The notes under the pieces were generated by a model. It searched no databases, was not told where the DNA came from, and saw only the letters and a program-made list of their open reading frames with translations. The position numbers and the translations under genes were made by a program. A DNA stretch of 64,000 bases, taken from Pyxidicoccus sp. MSG2 (lineage in GTDB: Bacteria; Myxococcota; Myxococcia; Myxococcales; Myxococcaceae). Shown here in pieces: positions 59,262 to 64,000 of the stretch. The stretch is taken from the NCBI RefSeq assembly GCF_026626705.1, contig NZ_JAPNKC010000001.1, positions 1,178,001 through 1,242,000 on the forward strand, read 5' to 3'. Each line of letters opens with the position of its first letter. Within the stretch, counting starts at the first letter, position 1.

Positions 59262-59483
59262 CTACCGGCGCGAGCCCAGCCAGAAGCCGACGACGAAGGC
59301 CGCGCCGATGCACGCGTGCGGATGACGGCGCACCCACTGACGCCAGTCGGCGGCCACGGCCACCTCCTCGCGCAGGGCGCTCACGGACGTGGCCAGCTCG
59401 GCGCGCGTGCGCTCGATTTCCGCGCGAAGCGAGGCGGCGCTCTGGGGGCTGGCGGACTTGGGCAGTCCATTGCTAGCGGCCAT
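59262..59483 (-). CDS. DUF3618-like small membrane protein
   Basis: A 73-residue protein whose first 45 residues are a helix (SLRAEIERTRAELATSVSAL), the opening seen in DUF3618 proteins (RAEIERTRAEL), and whose last 20 form a membrane helix ending GSRR. It overlaps the holin-like gene upstream by 11 bases, which implies coupled translation. DUF3618 and Holin-X genes are often adjacent in soil bacteria. Confidence 0.78.
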   Translation of the reverse strand: MAASNGLPKSASPQSAASLRAEIERTRAELATSVSALREEVAVAADWRQWVRRHPHACIGAAFVVGFWLGSRR

Positions 59484-59934
59484 TCTGCGGCTCCTTGAAG
59501 AATTCGCTGTTGGCGCCCCGGAGCGTATTCACGGAGGCGGCCGGTGCGGAGTGGGTCAGCGCGGCCATGCTGCGCGACAGCTCGCTCGTGCTGTCGTCCA
59601 TCACCCGGCGCGCCTGCAGCCGCTTCACCGCCCAGAGCGCACCACCGGCGCCGCCCGCGAGGTTGATGAGCCCCACCCCACCAAGCGCCCCGGCCCAGCC
59701 GAGCCACGTCGACAACAGCGCCGCGATGGCCCCGCACACGAAGGCATAGCCCACGAGGATGAAGGGCACGAAGGCGGCAATCATCGCCACGTCCAGGCCG
59801 GTGGCCTTCACATCCTCCGCGAGCTCCAGCCGTGCCAGCTGCAGGTGCTGTGTCACCAGGCGGCTGAAACCGTCCGCCATGCGCCCGACGAGCGCGGAGA
59901 TTCCGCGCTCGGTCTGTTCACTCCCCACGTGCAT
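59473..59934 (-). CDS. Holin-X family (putative holin-like) membrane protein
   Basis: A 153-residue protein with the pattern of the Actinobacterial Holin-X family (holin superfamily III): an N-terminal helix (GRMADGFSRLVTQHLQLARLEL) with an AEDV motif, then two membrane helices (AMIAAFVPFILVGYAFVCGA and AGALGGVGLINLAGGAG) with a short tail. Despite the name the family is mostly found outside phages, next to DUF3618 and YtxH-type genes, as here. No phage genes are nearby. It is first gene of the small-membrane-protein cluster. Confidence 0.8.
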   Translation of the reverse strand: MHVGSEQTERGISALVGRMADGFSRLVTQHLQLARLELAEDVKATGLDVAMIAAFVPFILVGYAFVCGAIAALLSTWLGWAGALGGVGLINLAGGAGGALWAVKRLQARRVMDDSTSELSRSMAALTHSAPAASVNTLRGANSEFFKEPQNGR

Positions 59935-60076
59935 TTGCTTCTCCGGCCGGCGCCCACGTCCTCACGGGTGGGGGCCAACCTAGGCACCCCACCTCCGCGC
60001 GACAACCATGTCACGGCGGATCTGTCCGGCGTTCGCAAGCGTCGGCCACTGAACGCGCCCACCGGCATCCGCAAGG

Positions 60077-60841
60077 CTAGCCGATGAGCTGCACCGGCGG
60101 AGAGAGGGGGGTCTCCACGGCGATGGGCGCCTCGAACCGGAACACCAGCGGCAGATGGTCCGACGCCACCCGGCTCATCTCGGTGCGGTGGGGGTGGACG
60201 TCCACCGGGCGCACCCCCGCGTCCACGTAGATGCGGTCCAACCGCAGCATGGGCATCCGGGTGGGATACGTGCGCGCCGCCGCCCCCAGCTCCAGGGCCA
60301 CGTCGCGGATGGCCTGGCGCACGAGCGACGGCACCGGCCCGTTGCCCAGGTAGTTGAAGTCCCCGCACACCACGAGCGGATCCTTGCGCGCGGCCTCGCG
60401 GAGGATGTCCGCGGACAACAGCAGCGCCTCCTGCCGGCGCCGCTCCCCCAGCCTCAAGCCCAGGTGCAGGCTGAAGACGTGGAGCTGGCTGCCGTCGCCC
60501 AGGTCCAGGTCGCACCGCAGCGCCCCGCGCGGCTCGCGGCGTCCCACGCTCAGGTCATAGTTCTTCGACTTGAGGATGGGCAGCCGCGAGAGAATCGCGT
60601 TGCCGTAGCGCCGGCCGTTGCGGACCACGTTGGGGCCGAACGCCATGTGCATGCCGAGCAGGTCCGCCAGGTGCTCGGGCTGGTCCTCCCGCGGCGTGAC
60701 GTTGCGGAAGTCCCCCACTTCCTGGAGCGCGATGATGTCCGCGTCCACCTCGCGGAGCACCGTGCCCACGCGGCCCAGGTCGAACCGGCCGTCCGTCCCG
60801 ATGCCGCTGTGGATGTTGTACGAAACGAGGGTCAGCTCCAC
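60077..60841 (-). CDS. Endonuclease/exonuclease/phosphatase family protein
   Basis: A 254-residue protein of the EEP superfamily. Family motifs are clear: LVSYNIHSGIG, IIALQEVGD (catalytic Glu), VFSLHLGLR, VVCGDFNYLGN (metal Asp and Asn), LRLDRIYVD and RVASDHLPLVF (final Asp-His pair). The enzyme likely hydrolyses a phosphodiester, but nuclease and phospholipase types share this fold. The GTG start at 60841 follows the stop of the upstream gene by nine bases, so they form an operon. There is no signal peptide, so it is cytosolic. Confidence 0.88.
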   Translation of the reverse strand: MELTLVSYNIHSGIGTDGRFDLGRVGTVLREVDADIIALQEVGDFRNVTPREDQPEHLADLLGMHMAFGPNVVRNGRRYGNAILSRLPILKSKNYDLSVGRREPRGALRCDLDLGDGSQLHVFSLHLGLRLGERRRQEALLLSADILREAARKDPLVVCGDFNYLGNGPVPSLVRQAIRDVALELGAAARTYPTRMPMLRLDRIYVDAGVRPVDVHPHRTEMSRVASDHLPLVFRFEAPIAVETPLSPPVQLIG

Positions 60842-60850
60842 GCGCGCGGC

Positions 60851-61378
60851 TCACCCGTTGACGAGGTGGAAGCGACGCGCCGCGAGCCGAGCCACCTCCA
60901 TGGGGAGCGACACCAGCCGCGTCACCGCCCTGGCCGCGTCGCCCAGCCCGCCCTGGATGGCCTGCAGCTGGCGCTGCGCCTCGTCCATCAAGTCGCCCAG
61001 CCGTCCGCGCGGAGGCAGCTCCTTCGTGGGCGGCAGCGCGCCGATGGGCGCCGTGCCCCCGATGACGGGCGTCTGGGCCCGCAGGGAGGGCGCGCGCGTC
61101 TTCCCCTTGCGCGCGGTGAACCGAGGGCCGTGGGAGAACTTGGCGTCGGGCTCGGGGCGGGCCAGCTCCTCCAGCTCCGCCTCCATCTGGTGCGCCTGGT
61201 AGAGCGCCTCCGTCTGCGCGTGGCTCTTCCCGTAGTGCACGCCCTCATGGCTGCCCATCTGCTCCGGATGGGCGCCGGCCTTCTTCAAGCTCGCCTTGTC
61301 CTCACGGCGCAGGCTGCGCTTCTGCGCGGGCAGCGTCTTCGGGACCTGGAAGTGGTCGTAGCTATAGGAACGGGGCAT
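60851..61378 (-). CDS. Conserved hypothetical protein
   Basis: A 175-residue soluble protein with no recognised domain. It opens MPRSYSYDHFQVPKTLPAQK and includes a Lys/Arg-rich SLRREDKASLKKAGA segment, a His/Gln-rich part with SHEGVHYGKSHAQ, and a C-terminal helix (GRLGDLMDEAQRQLQAIQGG). The start at 61378 follows GGAG at eight bases. It is the first gene of a two-gene unit with the EEP hydrolase. No function is assigned. Confidence 0.68.
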   Translation of the reverse strand: MPRSYSYDHFQVPKTLPAQKRSLRREDKASLKKAGAHPEQMGSHEGVHYGKSHAQTEALYQAHQMEAELEELARPEPDAKFSHGPRFTARKGKTRAPSLRAQTPVIGGTAPIGALPPTKELPPRGRLGDLMDEAQRQLQAIQGGLGDAARAVTRLVSLPMEVARLAARRFHLVNG

Positions 61379-61680
61379 CCGAGAATCTCCAAGAATCGAG
61401 TCCGTCCAGAAGCTAGGGAGCGCGCTGGTCCCCGGGTACGCCTTGACGGCACATGCCCCGCCCGCTCGCTCCCCCTCCGGCCCTCCAGGCGGCGCGTCTT
61501 GCGCGCCCCTTCGTCCAAGTGCCGACAATGTCAGGCAGACACCGGTCCGTCGCCGGGCAGCCAGCGGAGCGCGTGACGACAGGCGGCACGGCGAGCGCTT
61601 CCGGGGGGAGGAGCAGGCGTGCGGCGACTTCTCTCGTCACCGCGGGAAGAGGACGCGCTCGCGTGGTGTAAGAACGGCCC
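61379..61680. other. Divergent intergenic region, no gene seen
   Basis: This 302-base gap separates two divergent genes. It should hold promoters for both directions, but no consensus pair stands out and no RNA gene or repeat was recognised. TTGACG at 61443-61448 lacks a -10 partner. No ribosome site is visible before the LytM gene ATG at 61681. Confidence 0.5.
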
Positions 61681-62688
61681 ATGCCTCCGCTCCCCGCTGG
61701 CCGGAAGTATTCCGCTTCGCCCTACCTGCTGCTCGCCCTGCTCGCCCTCGGTGCGAAGGCCCGGGCCGCCGCGCCGGCCCCGGCGCCCGCGCCCTCGGTC
61801 CCCGCTCCCGCTCCCGTGCCCGAGTCGCAGCCGCTCGCCGAGGGCCGCCCCCTGCTGTCGCTGCTGCCCGGCGCGGCCAAGCCCGGCGACCCGGTGATGG
61901 TGATGGTGCGGGGCATGGCGGAGCTGCCCTCGGGCACGCTGGCCGGCCGCCCCCTGCGCTTCTTTCCCTGGGGCCAAGGCTTCCTGGCCGTGACGGGCCT
62001 GTCGGTGGAGATGGCCCCGGGCACGGCGGCCGTGAAGGTGCTGGGCCCGGCCGCTCCGGGCGCCGCGCCGCTGGAGTTGACGGGCACGCTGGACGTGGTG
62101 GAGCCGGGCTACCCCGCGCGCGAGCTGAAGGTGTCCGGCAAGTACGTGGAGCCGCCCGCGAGCGTGAAGGCCCGCATGGCCGCGGACCGGCGCGCCTTCG
62201 CGAAGGCCTTCGCCCAGCCCTTCGCCGCGCCCAGCTTCGAGCAGAACTTCGCCTGGCCGCGGCAGGACCGCATCACCGCGCCCTTCGGCGACCGCCGCAC
62301 CTTCAACGGCAAGCTGTCCAGCCAGCACTTCGGCGTGGACATCGACGGGGACCCGGGCATGCCCATCCTCGCCGCCAATGACGGCGTCGTGGTGATGAGC
62401 CGCGACAACTACTCCTCCGGGAAGACGGTCATCGTCCACCACGGCGCGGGCCTCTACACCTCGTACTTCCACATGTCCCGCATCGGCGTGAAGAACGGCA
62501 CCCGCGTGAAGCAGGGCCAGACGCTGGGCCAGGTGGGCAGCACCGGCCGCGTCACCGGCCCGCACCTCCACTGGGGCGTGAAGGTGGATGACCTCTGGGT
62601 GGACGGCGAGCAACTGCTGCGCCTGGACTTCTTCCCGCCCGCGACGCCCGGCATGGCCTCCGGGTCCACCCAGCTCGGCACGCCGTAG
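61681..62688 (+). CDS. Exported LytM/M23 family metallopeptidase
   Basis: A 335-residue exported protein. The N-terminus has a hydrophobic segment (SPYLLLALLALGAKARA) and then a Pro/Ala-rich linker. The C-terminal LytM domain starts near residue 195 with TAPFGDRRTFNG. It carries the zinc motifs SQHFGVDIDG (H-x-x-x-D), HHGAGLYTSYFHM and GPHLHWGVK (H-x-H), all intact. Such proteins cut peptidoglycan peptide bonds or, when degenerate, activate amidases; the full ligand set argues for an active endopeptidase. The remaining N-terminal half is a beta-rich domain of unknown role. Convergent with the enoyl-CoA hydratase gene. Confidence 0.9.
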   Translation: MPPLPAGRKYSASPYLLLALLALGAKARAAAPAPAPAPSVPAPAPVPESQPLAEGRPLLSLLPGAAKPGDPVMVMVRGMAELPSGTLAGRPLRFFPWGQGFLAVTGLSVEMAPGTAAVKVLGPAAPGAAPLELTGTLDVVEPGYPARELKVSGKYVEPPASVKARMAADRRAFAKAFAQPFAAPSFEQNFAWPRQDRITAPFGDRRTFNGKLSSQHFGVDIDGDPGMPILAANDGVVVMSRDNYSSGKTVIVHHGAGLYTSYFHMSRIGVKNGTRVKQGQTLGQVGSTGRVTGPHLHWGVKVDDLWVDGEQLLRLDFFPPATPGMASGSTQLGTP

Positions 62689-62700
62689 CGCGCGCTTCGC

Positions 62701-63498
62701 TCAGCGGTCGTTCCACTTCGGCGGGCGCTTCTCCAGGAACGCGGAGATGCCCTCGCCCGCGTCGTCCGCGAGCACGTTGAGCGACAGCTGCGAGGCCAGG
62801 AACTCCAGCGCCGCGGGCAGCGGCAGGTCCTCGGCGGTGAAGAAGGCGCGGCGCCCCAGCGCCAGCACCGCCTGGCTCTTGCCGGCCAGCTTCCCCGCCA
62901 GCGCCCCCACGGAGGCGTCCAGCTCCGCGGCGGGCACCACCCGGTTGACCAGTCCCAGCGCCAGCGCCTCGCGCGCCGGCAGCCTGTCACCCGTGAGCAC
63001 CAGCTCCAGCGCGCGCTTGCGGCCCACGTGCCGCTGCAGGAGCGCCATCATCATCATCGGGAACAGGCCCACGTCGATTTCGGGCGTGCCGAAGTCCGCG
63101 CCCTCCACGGCGACGGCCAAATCACACGCGAGCACCAGCCCCAGGCCGCCCGCCAGCGCGTGGCCGTTGACGCGCGCCACCGTGGGCTTGCGCGCCTCCT
63201 GGAAGCGCGAGAGGAGCCGCCCGTAGGAGCGCCGTCCCTCGTGCGTGGACAGGAAGCCCTCGTCCCCGGCCATCTGCCCCAGGTCTCCACCCGCGCAGAA
63301 CACCTTCTCGCCCGCGCCGGTGAGCACCACCACGCGCACCGCGGGGTCGGCGTCGGCGCGCTCGAGGCCCGAGATGAGCCCCCGCACCACGGAGGGCGAC
63401 AGTGCGTTGCGGGCCTTCGGCCGGTCGATGGTCAGGTGCGCTTGGGCGCCCTGGACTTCGTAGCGGACTTCTCCGGCGGACTCTCCGACGACTTCCAT
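62701..63498 (-). CDS. Enoyl-CoA hydratase/isomerase family protein
   Basis: A 265-residue crotonase-fold enzyme. The oxyanion-hole loops are present as KVFCAGGDLGQMAG and NGHALAGGLGLVLACDLAVA. The Glu pair of classical hydratases is only partly clear: the region reads FGTPEIDVGLFPMMMMAL, which has E in PEI. It probably acts on an enoyl-CoA or related acyl-CoA in fatty acid or amino acid metabolism; exact substrate is unknown. Its 5' end overlaps the end of the TetR gene by 67 bases in another frame on the same strand, so the pair is co-transcribed. Confidence 0.88.
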   Translation of the reverse strand: MEVVGESAGEVRYEVQGAQAHLTIDRPKARNALSPSVVRGLISGLERADADPAVRVVVLTGAGEKVFCAGGDLGQMAGDEGFLSTHEGRRSYGRLLSRFQEARKPTVARVNGHALAGGLGLVLACDLAVAVEGADFGTPEIDVGLFPMMMMALLQRHVGRKRALELVLTGDRLPAREALALGLVNRVVPAAELDASVGALAGKLAGKSQAVLALGRRAFFTAEDLPLPAALEFLASQLSLNVLADDAGEGISAFLEKRPPKWNDR

Positions 63499-64000
63499 GT
63501 GGGCACCTCTTCGCCGTGGGCGCCCGTGAGGACGCCGTGGAGGAACGAGTCGGCAATCTGCGCCTTGGCCCGCTCCAGCGCGGCGCCGTCGCGCGAGTCG
63601 GTCAGCCCCACCACGAAGGCGGTGAGCCCCATCTCGATGTTGCCGAAAAGGAGCGCGGAGGCCAGCTGCGGGTCCATGTCCGCGCGCAGCTCGCCGGACG
63701 CCTGCGCCTGGGCGAACAGCCCGGAGCTCAGGCGGATGGCGTCCACGAAGGCCGTCTGCCGGTTGACGCGGGAGCCCGCCGGACTGCGGGCAATCTCCAG
63801 GATGAGGACCTTCACCGCGCGCGGGTCCACGCGGTAGGCCTCGAAGGCCACGTCGACAATGCCGCGGACCTTCTCCGCGAGCGTGCCTTCCGTCTCCACC
63901 ACCGCGCGCACGCGCGTGACGAAGCCGCTCCAGCCGGTGTCGAACACCGTCTCCAGCAGCTCGTCCTTGTTCTTGAAGTAGTGGTAGACGAGCCCGTACG
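63432..64000 (-). CDS. TetR family transcriptional regulator (N-terminus beyond window)
   Basis: A partial gene; the start lies past 64000. The last visible part of the N-terminal DNA-binding domain reads YGLVYHYFKNKDELLETVF at 64000 down to about 63942, the end of the TetR helix-turn-helix. The rest is a helical ligand-binding domain with a C-terminal charged tail (TKSRAPKRT). Its coding sequence ends 67 bases inside the enoyl-CoA hydratase gene. It probably represses that gene, perhaps in response to an acyl-CoA, which is inferred from the arrangement. Confidence 0.88.
   Translation of the reverse strand, partial: YGLVYHYFKNKDELLETVFDTGWSGFVTRVRAVVETEGTLAEKVRGIVDVAFEAYRVDPRAVKVLILEIARSPAGSRVNRQTAFVDAIRLSSGLFAQAQASGELRADMDPQLASALLFGNIEMGLTAFVVGLTDSRDGAALERAKAQIADSFLHGVLTGAHGEEVPTWKSSESPPEKSATKSRAPKRT

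Noticed and set aside
59473..59934. Prophage or lysis cassette because of the holin-like gene
   Set aside because: No phage structural, integrase or endolysin genes nearby, and Holin-X genes are usually chromosomal partners of DUF3618 genes. The LytM gene at 61681 is on the other strand and separately controlled.

Overview
The window is high-GC (about 70 percent), densely coded chromosomal DNA with strong G/C preference at third codon positions. The gene content points to a delta-proteobacterial myxobacterium of the Myxococcaceae (Myxococcus, Corallococcus, Pyxidicoccus or a close relative). Supporting genes are a SitA-type lipoprotein head, an MrtX-like intramembrane protease beside its trypsin-like neighbour, a GYF/AgmX-PglI-type protein, a serine/threonine kinase with TPRs, and many conserved myxobacterial unknowns. 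I see no rRNA, tRNA, CRISPR array, transposase or prophage. This looks like core or near-core chromosome with one small toxin/immunity relic at the left end.

Layout. 0.2-1.4 kb: truncated SitA-like lipoprotein followed by two immunity-like genes. 1.5-10.6 kb: secreted M28 aminopeptidase, Rieske protein plus His-rich MoaB-type protein, PolX DNA polymerase, trypsin-like pseudo-protease with an MrtX-like CPBP protease, an M4 metalloprotease, and a DUF1330 protein. 10.6-16.2 kb: GYF/TonB-like protein and the pntAA-pntAB-pntB transhydrogenase operon with a GNAT gene. 16.3-20.7 kb: a six-gene stressosome-like operon (two RsbT/RsbW-type ATPases, an RsbX/SpoIIE-type phosphatase, RsbS, RsbR, SpoIIAA-like protein) with no sigma factor, and a glutamine-amidotransferase-fold protein. 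20.9-26.5 kb: short Hsp70, a J-domain protein with a very long Pro/Ala-rich head, CvpA, and a ClpX-like ATPase without the zinc domain. 26.7-32.5 kb: speA, OsmC, a deoxyhypusine-synthase-like enzyme and a PHP phosphoesterase. 32.6-38.5 kb: zinc-finger/kinase/TPR protein translationally coupled to a sigma factor, then two overlapping SPFH genes. 38.6-41.6 kb: PLP decarboxylase and a chemoreceptor. 41.8-53.6 kb: Complex I genes in two blocks (nuoA-nuoB, then nuoC-D-G-H-I) separated by a thioesterase, an alkaline-phosphatase-superfamily membrane enzyme and an adenylate cyclase, followed by a [2Fe-2S] ferredoxin. 53.6-64 kb: CHASE2 adenylate cyclase, lipoprotein, a run of five small membrane-associated genes, an EEP hydrolase, LytM peptidase, enoyl-CoA hydratase and a TetR regulator cut by the window end.

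The genes give three themes. Energy coupling is represented by transhydrogenase and Complex I. Partner-switching and kinase signalling appear in the stressosome-like operon, the kinase-sigma pair and two cyclases. Envelope and secretion functions include proteases, lipoproteins, SPFH proteins and small membrane proteins. The most unusual arrangements are the stressosome module without a sigma factor, the kinase carrying an anti-sigma-type zinc finger whose stop overlaps the start of a sigma gene, and the truncated toxin followed by intact-looking immunity genes.
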